This document shows, one piece after another, positions 36,191 to 50,517 of a stretch of DNA of 64,000 bases (position 1 is the first letter of the stretch; each line of letters starts with the position of its first letter). The translations under genes and the position numbers were made by a program. The notes below the pieces were generated by a model, which saw only the letters and a program-made list of their open reading frames with translations, ran no database searches and was not told the DNA's origin. The DNA lies in NCBI GenBank assembly GCA_015183035.1, contig JACZZP010000020.1, positions 434,001 to 498,000 on the forward strand. Direction: 5' to 3'. This DNA is from Meloidogyne chitwoodi (taxonomy: Eukaryota; Nematoda; Chromadorea; Rhabditida; Meloidogynidae).

Positions 36191-36460
36191 TTTACCATAA
36201 ACTTTGCTGTCATGTTACATTAAATATGGTTAGATATAGTTGAACGATTAAAAATTAATACTTTAATTTAAAATTATATATAAAATATTTATTAATAATA
36301 AAAAATTATTTTTTTAATTTTTTATTAAATTATTTATAATAAATAAAATTAAATTAACCAATAATAATCATTAAATTAATTTTATAATTAAACTTATTTA
36401 ATTTATTCTTGATTAGGTATACTGTATAACTAACTGGTTGTCAGCCACGTTCATTCAAAG
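36191..36460 (+). other. two candidate tiny exons
   Basis: 36191-36228 is bounded by ctaaaag and gttaga, with open frame YHKLCCHVTLNM. 36417-36460 (44 bases) is bounded by gattag and gtaata, and only one frame is open: VYCITNWLSATFIQ. Both are cysteine-containing and poor in the N, I, K and F residues that random AT-rich DNA would encode. Confidence 0.3.
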
Positions 36461-39400
36461 GTAATACATAAGAAATATTATTAAAAATAAATTTAAAAAA
36501 ATTTTATTTTATATTAATTAATAAATTAGTAATTATTTTTTATTCTTTAAATAATTTATAGAACAAATTTATTATTATTTTTTATTTTAAATTATTTTAA
36601 ATAAATTTATATAAAATTCCCAATTATAATTTTTATAAATTTTTAAATTAATTTATAATTATTTTATTTTTTAATTAATTAACTTATATTTAAGAAAAAA
36701 TTATTAAATTTAAAAAAATAATTAATATAATTTAAATTTAATTACTAGTATATTAATTTTTATTTCAAAATGCTCGCTATCGCACCCCATATTTTTTCTC
36801 TGTTTTGAACTGTAGAATTAAATTTTATTTTAATTTTATATATTTAATTATATGTTAATTTATTCATAATAAATCTAATTTTATTTTAATAAACAAATAT
36901 TAAATATTTTATTATTTTTTTGTTTTAAATTAATTTTATTGGTTGTAATTAAATTTTATTATTATGGTGGATCAGATTTTTTTTCATTAAAAAAGCTTGA
37001 AAAAAAATTAAAAAATTTATTTGTTTTTTGGCACATCTTCTTCAAATACGAAATATTCATTTAATTACAAAATTTATTTAAAAATATAAAGATATATTTA
37101 TTTTTAAATTTTTGTCAATTTACATTTTTATTTAAATTTTTATATTATTTTTAAATTTAAAAATAAATTGTTTTTAAAAGTTCTTTGAACTGCTGTTGAT
37201 TGATAATTTAATTATTGAAATTTAAAAAATATTTATATTTAAATAAAAAAAATATTTTTTTATTTTATTTTGAAAATGAAAATTATTCAGTTTCTCATTA
37301 TCTTTAACATGGTGATTTTTATTATAATTTTCCAATAATTTATATAATAATGATATACAAAAGTTTGATTTTAATTTTTTAAAATACTTCTTTAATTTTA
37401 TATTTTATTAATTTTAAAAAGTGTTTTATTATCTCTCAAATTTTTATTCAAAAAAATTTTACGGTGCCCTTATTTTTGCATAGTATATTTTTTATAAATT
37501 CTAAACTTCTTCAAGTGTTTTGCATAAAATTTTTATTTTAATTAATAATTATTTAAATTGTATAATAGTCAAATTATATTAAATTTTTAAATAAATTTAT
37601 TATTATAATATTTTTTATTTTTTTATATCACACAAAATTTTTTTCTTTTGGTATTATTGCAATGTAAAAGTTCGAGATCATTAATAAGTCTGAGATTCTA
37701 ATTTTTAAAATTACTTTTAAAGATTTAAATTTTAAATATTAATTTATTTTTAAATAGGATTAAATTTTAAAAATAAATAATAAATAATAAACACATTACC
37801 TAATTTATAAATTATTAAAATATAGTTGAAGAGACTGCGTTCCATGAATTTTCAGATGCTAGAATTCCTTTCTTAAAAAAAAATTAAAAAATTTATTAAC
37901 AGGTTAATTAATTAATAATTTAAATTTATTTATATATTTATTAAATTTAAATTAGTAAATATTAATATTATTTAAGTTGCGCGCAAGTTCCATTATTTCT
38001 TATTCATCTTAGAAAAAAAAAAAAAATTAATTAATTTAAATTTTAATATTATTTATTAATATTTTTAAAATTTATATATTTAATCTTTTTTTATTATTTA
38101 AACAAAGTTTTATTTTAAATTGTTATATAATGCAATAAATATTGCTCCGTCGTCATGGTTCATAAATTTATTTTATTTTTTAAATTATAATTTTTTTAAA
38201 TTTATTAATAAAACTCTTATATGTATTTTTAAAATTAATTTTTAAATATTTTTTTTTAGTTTTAGTTTGAATATATAATATAAATAATTATTTTTAGCCT
38301 ATTTAAAATTTATTAAAAATATATAAAAATTACAAATGTTTTTTTTATTGTTTTAGGAAGCAAAACACAAGACTATTCAGACTTGGCCAAAACAAACGAA
38401 TTCCAATATTTTAATATTTAAATAAAATTAAAATTAAAATTTATATTTAAGTTATATTATTTTTTAATTTAAATATATTTATTGCTTAATTTTATACAAA
38501 AATATTTATTTAAAGAATTTTAAATTTTCTTTTTTTTTAAATTTTTATAATCTAATCTATGTATATATTTAATTCAATTGATCAATTTGAAAAATTTTGG
38601 AGAAAGATAGGTCCTAGTTTCAAATTTGAACGATAAAAAATATTATTTTTAAATTTCAATTTATTTAAATAAACTTTATAATTTTAAAAAAATTATTGAA
38701 ATTGAATAGAATAATTAAAAAATTAAAAAAAAATTTTTTTACATTATATTAAAATTTCTTACTGTAAATAATAAATTTAATTATTTATTAAATTGAATAC
38801 TATCTTCCTATAATTAATGTTGCAAGATTCCTATTCTAATATTGAAACATCAATTGCCACATTTTTTAATAAAATTAAATAATTTAAATATTATAAATTA
38901 TTAAAAATTAATTAATAATAATGCCATAAATTATTGTAATTCTGGCGTTTTAACACATCAATTTTTTTTAAAAATATAATAAAAATTTTTATTTTAATAT
39001 AAAAAATAATGTAAACATAAATATAAATTAATTTTAATAAAATTTTTGTTCATAAATAATTGTATATTTATATCATGTGTGTTACTTTAAAAAAAAATTA
39101 GTATAAATAGTAAGTCGAATTTTAAAATTTAAATTTATTTAATTCTTTTTTGGAAATTAATACTTAATAATTATAATTTTCATCTTAATTTAAACAACAA
39201 ATCTAGAATTAAATATATAATGTTTTACCCTAAATAAATTTTTTTTAATTATAAATAATTTATAAATTTTTCAGTATATGTAAAATAATTAATTTAACTA
39301 ATTTTAATTATTTATTTAACTAAAGTATGTATATTTTGTTCCAATATCATTGTGAAATTTGCATGCGAACTGTATAAAGAATTTTTTTTTAATTTCTAAT

Positions 39401-39924
39401 TAATTATTATAGAGTTAAATAAGGTAGAAAATAATTAATAGCTTTTTTCTTTATTTTTAAAAAATATTTTTTTAATTTATTATATCCACTGATACTTTGA
39501 AATCTTACCAAAAATTTTAAAGAATTCCTCAGTTTTATCATTTTTAAATTTTAATTAATAATTTATTTTATTTTTTAAAAATATTATAAACATGATTAAA
39601 AAATTTTATTTTTATTTAATTTTATTTAAAATATATCTTAACAAAATTTAATTAAATTTTTACCATTTTAATATTTTTAAATATAATATTTAGTTTTAAA
39701 TATATTTATTTCTTTTAATTATAAGTAAATATTTTTAATTTATTATTAAATTTGTATCAATTTGGATACAATTTGTCATATATTTTTAAATAATTTTATT
39801 TTTTATATTTTAATTTATTTTTTAATATGATTTAAAATTTTAATTTTATAACTCTGCAAGTAAATTCCTATTTTAAATATTTAAAACAAATATAAGTATG
39901 TGCTTTTATTAATTTAATTAATTA

Positions 39925-40497
39925 GGTAAATGTCCAGTTGATGTCCCACCTGTCCGCAAAGAGAATTCGCTCTTTTCTTTCCTTCTCTTGCATTTTTGGA
40001 GTTAGGACAAGTGCACGCTTATTTTTCCTTCTCCGCTGTAATATGCCTTTTGGCACTTTGAAAGAAAGGGATAAAATAATTAAAATTAATTAATAATAAA
40101 GTGAACAAAGATTAATAATCAAAGAACATAAATTTGGGACAAAATTCTAAAATATATTTCTAGAAGATCAGGTAGATAACAACCTTTATGGGATTATAAT
40201 GAAGGGATAAGAACCAGTAAAAGGACAAATAATTAGGTAATTCAGTTTCTGTAATTCTTATCTGATGGACAATTCTGAATCTTAATCTATTCCAAAAAGC
40301 CTCGATCTGTTGAGTATTCACTTTATTATCAATTAATTTTAATTATTTTATCCCTTTCTTTCAAAGTGCCAAAAGGCATATTACAGCGGAGAAGGAAAAA
40401 TAAGCGTGCACTTCTCCTAACGCCAAAAATGCAAGAGAAGGAAAGAAAAGAGCGAATTCTCTTTGCGGACAGGTGGGACATCAACTGGACATTTACC
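39925..40497. mobile_element. long-TIR, MULE-like non-autonomous element with 9-base target duplication
   Basis: Starts ggtaaatgtccagttgatgt and ends with its reverse complement acatcaactggacatttacc. The inverted arms extend about 180 bases (to aataataaagtgaa) with very few differences. The direct flanks are AATTAATTA on both sides, nine bases, as in Mutator-like elements, although the surroundings are AT-rich so chance is possible. The core of about 220 bases has no coding capacity. Confidence 0.75.
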
Positions 40498-40639
40498 AAT
40501 TAATTATTTTATTTTTTACAAAAAATAGTAGTACATTTATTCTCTACAATTATTTTAGCAAAATTTTTTTTAAGTAAATTACTTCTTTCAAAATTTAAAT
40601 GAAGTATAGTAAATTTATTTAAAATTATAATTTAAAAAA

Positions 40640-40692
40640 ATGCACGACAGTCAGCAAGGAGGAAGCATTTTGAATAGTTTAATCTCACTTAG
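40640..40692 (+). other. candidate start exon (MHDSQQGGSILNSLISL)
   Basis: ATG at 40640 with an open frame to a gtattt donor at 40693. A cagtcag acceptor just before CAAGGAGG (40655) offers an internal-exon reading of the same frame. No downstream exon with matching phase was established. Confidence 0.25.
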
Positions 40693-41185
40693 GTATTTAA
40701 AATGTATATTTAGGTATAAACTTATTGGGTGCGCGAAATAATATTTAATTTTATTATTTATTTTTAATATTTTTATGTAACATTTTAAGTACTTTTTAAA
40801 TTATTTATTAATTAATTATTTTTTAAAAAGAATAATAAAAGTATTTTTTATATTTTTAATTTTTCAAAATTTAATTTTTCTTTTAATTTAAATATTTTTT
40901 TATTGTTTCTTTCTAAGAATTTATTTTAATAAAAAATTTGTCATCGTATATTTGGTTTAATAATTGTTTGATTCATTTGTATTTAATTTTTTTAAATGAT
41001 GATATATTATTTAAGTATAATAATAATTTCAATTGTTCTTTAATTTTTATTTTTTTCCTTTAACTATAAAAGAATAACTATTTTTATAAAAATAACATGT
41101 TAAAATGCGATTATAATTTTATTTTTTTTAAATAATTAATTTTATTAATTGTATTTATTTAGTATATATTAATTTATTATTTTAG

Positions 41186-41281
41186 ATAAAGTCCTCAAGT
41201 TCGATTTTGGTTTTGAGAATTTTGTTGTCGAGTTAGATTATTGTATCAAAGCTAGTGAGAATCGTTCTTGCATTATGATTC
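41186..41281 (+). other. candidate 96-base exon
   Basis: Bounded by attttag and gtaatt. A single open frame of 31 codons beginning KVLKFDFGFENFVVELDYCI and ending ASENRSCIMI; the other two frames have stops. Its amino-acid make-up (E, D, V, G, C, S) differs from that of random AT-rich sequence. Confidence 0.35.
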
Positions 41282-42407
41282 GTAATTAAAATCTTTAAAA
41301 AAATAATTTTTATTATTTTTAAAATTATTTATAAAAAATAAATAATTAATTTTTTATATTGTTAAATTTATTCAATTTTAAAATATTTAAAAGTCCTATT
41401 TTTTATTTAATGATACAGTTTAAAAAATTTAAAATTGGTGAGTTTATTATTTTATTTTATAAAATTAATTTATTTATTTCTAATCTTTATCTAAACTTTT
41501 AATCTTTATCATTTTTTTTATTTATTAACCAAATATTTTGCGTCTTACAAGTACAACAAATTTCATTTTGACTGTATTGTTGTTTTTTTTTTTGTTTTTT
41601 ATCAATTTTATAATTTATTTTAATTATTTTTTATTATTATAATTAGTATTTTAGCAGTTTTCCGCCTCATCTGACAAATGAGTTTCTTAAATTTGAATAA
41701 ACCACCACTATAATGATAATAAGTCTTACTTTAATTTTTTTAATTTTTTCCATTTAATTTTTATATTTATAATTAAAATAATTTTTTAATTATTATTTAT
41801 GACAAATTTGATAAAATTATTCTTCTTGTTTTTAATTTTTATTTACTTAAAGTAATTAACCAAAGGAATATGAGTTTAATTTTAAGCACAATACTTAATA
41901 AATCTTGTAATAATTATGGAAATTCAGTTTATAATTTAAGTAAACAGACTACATTCTTTAAAATAAAAATTTAATTTAGTAATTTAAATTTAAATATGTT
42001 TAAGTATTTTATTCAAATCATAACAAGCTGGAACATCAAAGCGAAAATTTAGTGATCATGTTGATTTAAAATAATATATAAGAAATTATATCAATCATAT
42101 TTATATACTAAATATTTAAATTTATATATTAATATTTATTAATTTTTATTTTATAAATTTATTTTTAAATTAATTTTAATTTTGTTTTATAATTAAAAAT
42201 GTTCTTTTGTGGCGACGTAAACCTAAATGGTTCACAATAACTAAAAAATTTTTCTTTCTTAAAATTTTTTTTTTTAAATTTGAAATTATTTTATTTTTTT
42301 ACTAATATTGTATTTTTTAATTAAAAATATTTTATTTTAATTATTAAAATTTATTTAAATTAATTTAAATTAAAAAAAATAAATTTAAACATTTTTAGTG
42401 TTTTTAG

Positions 42408-42448
42408 CATTTCCACTATGCAAATTACAAGAGATTTGTTTGAGATTC
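42408..42448 (+). other. candidate 41-base exon
   Basis: Bounded by tttttag and gtattc. Two open frames: FPLCKLQEICLRF and ISTMQITRDLFEI. Confidence 0.28.
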
Positions 42449-43684
42449 GTATTCTTATTGCAAAAAATAATTTTGACAATTTTATTTTTTTAATTTAATA
42501 TTATTTTTATTTCTATATTATTCCAAAGCCTTAAAAAAATTTAATTAAATTTTTTAATATTTTATTTATTTTATTTAAATTTTTAATTATTTTATTTTGT
42601 TTAAATTAAATTTTTTTTAATTAATTAGTTACCTAATAAGTATTTTTAAAAGATAGTGACAATTTTTGATGTCATAAAGATTCATAATTTAAAATTTTAA
42701 TTTTTTTAAAATTAATTAATAATATTTACTGATCCTTATATTCACATTTTAACTTTAATTTGCACTTCTTTTTAAGTGGAGATTATCTTTGCTTAAAAAT
42801 ATATTTTGAAAATTTATTAAATAAATTAAATTTTTTCTTACAGAATACGTAAATAATTTTTTATTTATTATTTTATTAAAATAATAATATTTTTTTAATT
42901 TTTGAATAAATTAAAAAAAATTTATACTAATAAATAAATAATTTTATAATTTTAAAATTAATTTTTATTAAGATAATAAAAACTATATCTAATTTAAAAA
43001 AATATTAATTCATTCTTTATGGTTTATAAATTTCTTCTAAACAAAAAAATCAAAGATTTAATAAATAATTTTATTTAAAATTATATGTATTAAGCCTTTT
43101 GAACTCTCTTCATTGAAATGATGCTCTGCCAACTAAATTCTGATATTTTTTTAATATATTATAATTATTATTTAAATATAAAATAATTTTTAATGTTTAT
43201 ATTTTTTATTAAATTTATTTTGATAGAAATTATATTTTTAAATTTACAAAAAAAAATTAAAAATAAATTAATTTATAAAAATTTAATAATTTTTTTGTAT
43301 TTATTATTTCATTTTTAATATAAAAATTTCAATTTTATTAATAATTATTAATTTTTATTTTTGTATATACATATATATATATAGAATTTAAAAAAATCAA
43401 AAAAATATTTTTTTTTTATTATTTGAATTTTTTTATAACTTTTTTTTAAATAGTAAAACAGACTTGTCAACATTAAATATGATAGTGTTGTCCATTTACT
43501 TAAATTAAAAAAATTTAATTTTTTGTAAAAAAAATTAAAATATTTTTATAATTGAATTATGAAATTTTTTTATTTTATATTTTAACTCATGTAAAATTTA
43601 AATATAATTTTATTTAACACAAAATAGTATATTTAAAATTCTTTTTTTTGTGCATAAATGTAATTAAATAAGAAAATTTTAAGA

Positions 43685-43791
43685 GTGAAAAATAGTTGAA
43701 AAATAGTACGCTCCACCCTGAAATAGTACTCCGTTTTGGAGATAGGTTGAAAAATAGTACTCCAGGAGCACTATTAAAGGAAATACGGTAG
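43685..43791. repeat. relic related to the 26657-26777 MITE
   Basis: Ends ggaaatacggtag, the reverse complement of the start of the element at 26657, and contains the shared gataggttgaaaaat. Internal aaaatagtactcc units are repeated. The left terminus is not recognisable. Confidence 0.5.
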
Positions 43792-46700
43792 TTTATTATA
43801 TTTTTTAAAATTTAATTTTTAGTAAATTTTATTTATTTTTAAATAATTTTTTAAAAATTTAAAAATTATCTCGCATTATTGGAGAATTATTAACATTGTA
43901 TTTAAAATTTTAATTTTTTTGTAGCTCATTTTTAACAGCACTTTATTAAATTCTACTTATGTAGTTTTTCAACTTATCTTTAATTTTTAATTTGATTTTC
44001 AGAAAATTATCAAAAATTTCTTTGCAATATTTTATTTGTTTAATAAAAAAATATTTTTTTAGTAGATATAATATAAACTTAAAATATTATAAATGATGAG
44101 ATTTTTATGTTTTGTAATAGTTAAAATTTTAAATTTTAAACGATAATTTTTTTTTAATTTAAAATTGGGTAAAATTATTATTTTTATTCAGAAAAAAAAA
44201 CAAATATAGGTACCTTCATAATGATATTAACATTTTTTAGATGTTAATGTATTTAATAAAATATATAAAAATCTTTACTATTTATTTTAAAATTTTTATT
44301 AGTTTTTTAAAATTATTTTGATTGAATTTCCGCCAGATGAAAGCTCTAAAATACACATTTTACTAATTAAGGAATTCACTCTGTCTATTTTGAACTTTTT
44401 CGCTTTAGAAAAATATTAATTGAAGAAAAACCTTTTTTAACTAATTTTTAAAAATAAACACTAAACTAGGCTTATTATTAATATATTTATTTATTTTAAT
44501 TATTAAGTACATATTTTTAAATTGATAATTTGTGAATTATAAATTAGTTGAACATAAGTAAAAAAAATAATCTTAAAAATTAAATTATCATTTTAATTTT
44601 AAATATTTTTTTTTACATTTAGTACTTCAAACTACTTACTTTAATCTATATTTAGGATTTAATAATTTTTATAAAATTATTAAATAAAAAATGAAAAATT
44701 AACCACTAAATTTTTAAAATTTTGTAGAAAAAGCATATTTTATTTTGATTATTTTAGTTATATATTTAAATAAATACATAGCATATACTCTATACATATC
44801 AATTAATTTAAATTTATTATTTAGAAATTTATTTTTCATTTATATTATAATTAATTTAAAAAAATAATATTTAAATGTTATTTTCTTTAATAATAAAATA
44901 AGGTTAACAACAAATTAATTTATTTTTAACATTTTTTATTTAAATATAAATTAAAAAAATTTTTTTAATAAATATAAATAATTAAATTTATTAATTAATT
45001 TGTATAGATTATTTTTAAAAATTTATTAATAATATTTTATTTGTTTAAAAAAATTATTTTATTTATTTTATATAATTTATTAAAACTAAAAATATTTAAA
45101 AGTTTAGTGTAACTCAACTAAATACGATCTGAGATTGTTAAATTTTTTCGAGTATTTATTCATCATAAATTATTTTATTTAAAATATTAAATTAAAAATT
45201 AAGTAAAATTTGAAATTAATTTTTTATTTTTTTTTACATTCTGATTAAATTTAAATTTGTAACAACCATCTGTCCACAAATTTATGAGCCATAACTTTAT
45301 TAATATTTTAAAAAATTTATAAACTTTTAAATTTAAAATATTGTTTTATTTAATAATAAATATAATTTTTTTATTTTTATAATTCTTTATAAAAATATAA
45401 TTAATTAAGTTTTTATTTTATTTTCGGAAAAACGCTACAGTTCTTTCCTTCAGAAAATTCTTGACTAACTCAATAAGAGTGCATAGGGAGTCAATATCAA
45501 ATAAATTATAAAATAAAATTTTCTAATTTTTAATAAATTTTATTAATGAAAAATTTATCAAATTTAAATATATTTTTAATGAAAATAATAAAAATTTTGT
45601 TATTTTTTTATTATTATAATTTTAAAATTAAATTTAAAAATACAATATATCTGTTAATTTGTGCTAATCATAATTTTTTTTAATTTTAAATGTTTATTCG
45701 TGTTTATTTTTGCAACTTTCGAGAACCGTTAATTAATTTGTTAATTAAATATTAAAAATTAATTTTAATAAATTTTAGGTTATATTAAAAATAATAATTA
45801 TTATTAATATTAATTTATATTATTAAATTATTTATTAAAATTAAATAATTAATTTTTATATTTTAAAATTTATAATTTTAAAATATTTAAAAGTCTTGTT
45901 TTTTAATTTAAATAAATATGTAATGATAAAGTTTAAAAAATTTTGAATTTGTCATTAAATATTTTATTTTATAAAATTAATTTTATTTATTTCAAACCTT
46001 TTTTTTAAATTTATTTAATTTAAAAAAATATACAAGGTTATTGAAACAAAATTTAACGGACAAATGTTGCATTGTAGATGTTTAAAATTTTAAAACACAA
46101 TTATTTTAATATTAAATTTTTTTTTAATTTTTTGATTTACTTCCTTGGATTTTCAAAGTACTTTTAATCTAAAATTTATTGTAAATTTGTTTTTATACAT
46201 TTTTTTAATGTATATTTTTTTTATCAATTTTATAATTTTTTTTATTCCTTTTTTATTTATTATATTATTTTAGTATCTTAGTAAAATTGAATGGATTACC
46301 AATTTCAAGTTTCCTAATATCTTTAATTTTTAATTTTTTTTTAAATTTTGTTCCATTATAATTTTTATATTTATAATTAAAATAATTTTTTAATTATTAT
46401 TTTTGATAACTTTGTTATAATTATTATTCTTGTTTTTAATTTTTTAATTTATTACTTAAAGTTAAGTAACCATAAGTATAGGAATTAAATTAATTTACTT
46501 GAAAGTACTAAAATTTTGTTTAGAAAATAATAATTAAAAATAAATTTTTATTTAAATTAATTTTTTTTTTAATTATTTAATTCTTTTCTTAATTAAATAA
46601 ATTAAGAAAAACGAAAAGTTTTTTTTAATATTTTAATAATAATTTTTTTTAATTGATAATTTTAATTTTAAATTTATTAAATTAATTTTTTTTATAATTT

Positions 46701-47480
46701 AGTTATTTATTTTATTAAAATATTCATTTTATTAAAATATTTTTTATTAATTATTTTAGAATAAAAATTTTATAAATTTTTTATTATTAAAACTTAATAT
46801 TTTAATAAATATTTTAAAGTAATTAACTTGATAAATTTATATAGATTTTTAATTTTCGAAAAAAATAAAAAAAAGCTTCTTATTAGTGGATGCCAATCAT
46901 TTTCAATTTAAGTTAGTTAGTCCGTCGTTGTTGTGATTTAAATATAATTTATATTTTCTTTTTTTTATTATTTAATATTTTTAAAATTTATTTTTAACAA
47001 CTAAAATTATTTTGTAAATTTAAAATTAAAAAATAAAATTTATTTTTTTTAAAATTAATTTAATTGTTTTACCTAAATTTTAAGCTTTTAATGCGAAAAA
47101 AATATAAATTAAAAAATTAATTTTAATTGTTTATTAAAAAATTTAAGGTAAGTTTAATTATGCATAGGTATCATAATATTATATTTTATTGAAAAATTAT
47201 TTTTCAAATTTTATAAATTATTATAATCCATTTCTTTTCAAAAATGTTATTAATTTTTTAATTTATTAATTAAAATTTAAGTTTATAATTAAGAATTTAT
47301 TAATATTTTTAAATATTCTATCTCAATTGTTAATTTTTTTTCTTTTATAATATACAATGACAAAAATTAAAAAATTTATTTAATTAAAATAAAAAATCAA
47401 ATTTAATTTTATTACATTTTTAAATTAATTTTGAAGTCATTATCCAATAAAATTCATAGGATAAGTTGGATTTAAAAATT

Positions 47481-47550
47481 TATTTAATTTTAATTTATTT
47501 AATTTTAATTTATTTAATTTTAATTTATTTAATTTTAATTTATTTAATTT
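47481..47550. repeat. 15-base tandem repeat
   Basis: Nearly five perfect copies of tatttaattttaatt. Confidence 0.85.
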
Positions 47551-48631
47551 TTTAATTTTATTATAATGTAGACCGAAATACCAGCCTTCGAATAATTTTC
47601 CTCATAATTTTGAGAGTTATGAAAATCGTTATATTAATTAAATAAAAAAATTATTTGCTCCAATTTTATGACGGAACAAACTCAAAAGATAGTCTTGCAA
47701 ATATTTATAAAAATTAAGTTTTAATTTTATAAAAAAATTTTATATATTTAGTTTAATAAAAATAAATATAAAAATTATTTAAATAATTATTTTTCTTCAA
47801 TATTGTCAACTTGTCTACTCTTGTGGTTAGACATTTTATTTATTTTAGCTTTTACACGAACAAAAATTTATTTAAATTAATAATATTTTATTTATTTAAT
47901 TAATTAATTTATTTATTTTTTCCTTAAATTTTAATATTAAATTATTTTTTATTTTTTTATAAATATATTTTAATTAAATTAAAATTATCACGAACAGCAA
48001 TTATGTAATTTCCATCATTGTAATCTCTTTTAATAACCATATAGTTTCTCGAGGGAAGTTCATTTTAAAATTTTTAAAAAATATTTTATTTTTATTATAA
48101 AATTTAAATTAATTAATTATTTAATTTTTATTTCTAAAATTATTTATTTCATTATTTATTTTATTTATTTTTTGTATTAAAACAGAAAATTTTATTTCCT
48201 AAACGAAGTAATTTAAAAAAAAAAAAATAAATTTTTAAAATTAATTTATTTCATTTTTTTTAATAAATAGATTAATTTGTTAATTTCAAAATTATTTAGG
48301 AAAATAAAAAAATTAATTTATTTTTTTTTATAAAAGTTTACAGCTTGTATTACAATCCCACGTTTGTTTTCAAAATGGAGAATATAAATATATTTATTAA
48401 TTTTATTTTTTTTTCTTAAATAAATTTAATTTTAAGTTATTTTTTAATAAATTACAAAATAAATTAATTTATTAAAAAAATTTTTTATTTTAAATTTATT
48501 TTATGGTATTTTGTAAAAATTATTTTTTTATATTTTTTTTAATGTTTAATATTTTAATTTATTTTTTAATACATTTTTATCTTTTTCTTTATTTTTAAAT
48601 TTTAATATAAACAATTTAAATAGTAATAAAG

Positions 48632-48670
48632 CGATCCCCTAATAAATGAAATTCCTTTAACCGATTTTTT
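48632..48670 (+). other. candidate 39-base exon (DPLINEIPLTDF), paralogue at 58009-58047
   Basis: Bounded by ataaag and gtaata. The copy at 58009-58047 is bounded by tatag and aligns without gaps. Twelve codons compare as DPLINEIPLTDF and DLLINVIPFTDF: four synonymous codon changes and three amino-acid changes. The donor in the second copy is GA instead of GT. Confidence 0.4.
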
Positions 48671-48796
48671 GTAATAAATTTAAGAAATTATTTTTTTAAT
48701 TTAATTAAATTATTTTTTTAAATTAAATAAAATTATTTTTATTTAATTATATAAAATTATTTTTTTAATATTTGTAACATTTTTTTACGACAAAAT

Positions 48797-48841
48797 TGTT
48801 TTCAAACCTGTAATATTGTATTTTATTGTTTGGAAATCGGG
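48797..48841 (+). other. coding-like island (CFQTCNIVFYCLEIG), paralogue at 58161-58205
   Basis: Fifteen codons align without gaps to CFHSCNILFNFVKLG. Three codons differ synonymously (TGT/TGC, AAT/AAC, GGG/GGA), and most replacements are conservative (Q/H, T/S, V/L, L/V, I/L). No acceptor is evident on this strand. On the other strand both copies have AG-19 bases-GT (FENNFV and CENKFL). The island also folds as a hairpin (see findings), so coding on this strand is not proven. Confidence 0.3.
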
Positions 48842-49050
48842 TTTATTTTTATTAAAATTTTTTTATATAGGTATATTTTATTTTTTAAAATTTTTAAAAA
48901 TAATTTTAAATTTAAATTTTTAATTTATAAAAATTTAAATTTTGGTTTATGTTGGTAAAAACATTTTTTAAAAATTTTAAATAATTAAAAAAAATATTAA
49001 TTTTTATTCAAATTTAAATAAACAATTTAGAATTAATTATAACCCAAATA

Positions 49051-49363
49051 CAATAGATTATTTTGGATCATAAAATCTATGGAAATTTTAAGGAAATATA
49101 ATAAATAAAATAAAGAGTATATATAAAATGATATAAAATTAAATTTATTTTATTATCTCATAAATAAAATTACAGATATTTTAATCAAATATTAGAATAG
49201 TTAAAAAAGTATATATACAATAGATTATTTTGGATCATAAAATCTATGGAAATTTTAAGGAAATATAATAATTAAAATAAAGAGTATATATAAAATGATA
49301 TAAAATTAAATTTATTTTATTATCTCATAAATAAAATTACAGATATTTGAATCAAATATTAGA
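49051..49363. repeat. tandem duplication, 167-base period
   Basis: caatagattattttggatca through aatcaaatattaga (about 146 bases) at 49051-49196 recurs at 49218-49363 with only two or three differences, so it is recent compared with the other duplications here. Confidence 0.9.
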
Positions 49364-50517
49364 TAATTTATAAATTTTTATATTTTAATTTATTTATTAT
49401 ACATATATTTATAAATTATAATTTTTAAATTATATAACGTTTTTATGATTTTTAATTTTCTTTAAATTACTTCAAAACACAAAAACCAACAATTTAATAA
49501 ATTTCCTTTGTGAGAAATTAATGAAATTTATTAATTTATAAATTTTCTTAATAGTAAAAATTAAAATTTTTTTAAATTATTTTTATACATAATATTATAG
49601 TTCATTTGATGAAAATTCTATGCGTATAACGTTATTCAAGAAATACTTAGATAATTGTCGTGAAATAATTGTATAAAAAATAATTTTTTATTATTTTTCA
49701 AATATCCTAATTTTATAATAAAAAAAATATTTTAATCACTCTTTCAGATTATAAATAATATTTTTTATTTTAAATAATAAAAAGCTTAGTTAAAATTTTT
49801 AGAATAAATTATTTTTAAATTTAGATATACATATATATTAATATTTATTAATTTTAATGTCAGAAAATTATTTTTTTAAATAATTTTCTAAAATAATTAT
49901 TTAAATTTTTTTGAGTTAATCATTTTAACGAGAGCTTTTCTTTGATCCCGTTTGCTTAAATTAAAAACATTTATTATTTAAAAATTATTTCTATAATAAA
50001 ATTAATTTAAAATATATGTTACTTTTATTTTCATACATTTAATTTTTTTATTTAAAATTTTTTAATTTATTTTTTATTTCTTTGAAAAATTTTCAATCAC
50101 ACAATTACATCATATGAAAATTTTTAAAATAAATTAATATTATTCAAAATTATCTTTAATTATCCAGAACAGATTAATTTTTAATTTACTAAAAAATTAA
50201 TTAATTAATTTAGAAAGTTTTTTTTTTAATTAAATTTTTAAATTTGTTTTTATATTATTTTAATAATTAATTTTATAGGCTAGAATATATGTAATTTACT
50301 GATGGATAAGGCAAATCACATTTAAACACTTGTTCATTTAAAAAAAAAAATAAAAAAATAAATAGTAATAAATTTAACATTTATCATTTAATTTATTTTT
50401 AATATTTATTTTTAATTTATATTTTTAATAATCAAAACATAAATCCTTTAGTGATCTATACTTTTATTTACATCCAATTTTTTTAGTCTATTAATTAATT
50501 TATTAATTAGTAAATAA

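Larger units (their letters stand above)
46490..48960. repeat. old segmental duplicate of 56.03-58.29 kb
   Basis: Colinear landmarks shared with 56030-58290 include gttagttag near 46914 and 56378, ttatttttcaaattttataa at 47199 and 56667, taatttccatcatt at 48006 and 57336, aataaatagattaatttgt near 48262 and 57609, and the islands at 48632 and 48797. Divergence is high. Confidence 0.65.

Noticed and set aside
34400..39900. Clustered 21U-type piRNA loci as explanation for the islands
   Set aside because: The expected upstream CTGTTTCA motif is not regularly present, and this nematode lineage is generally thought to lack such piRNAs.
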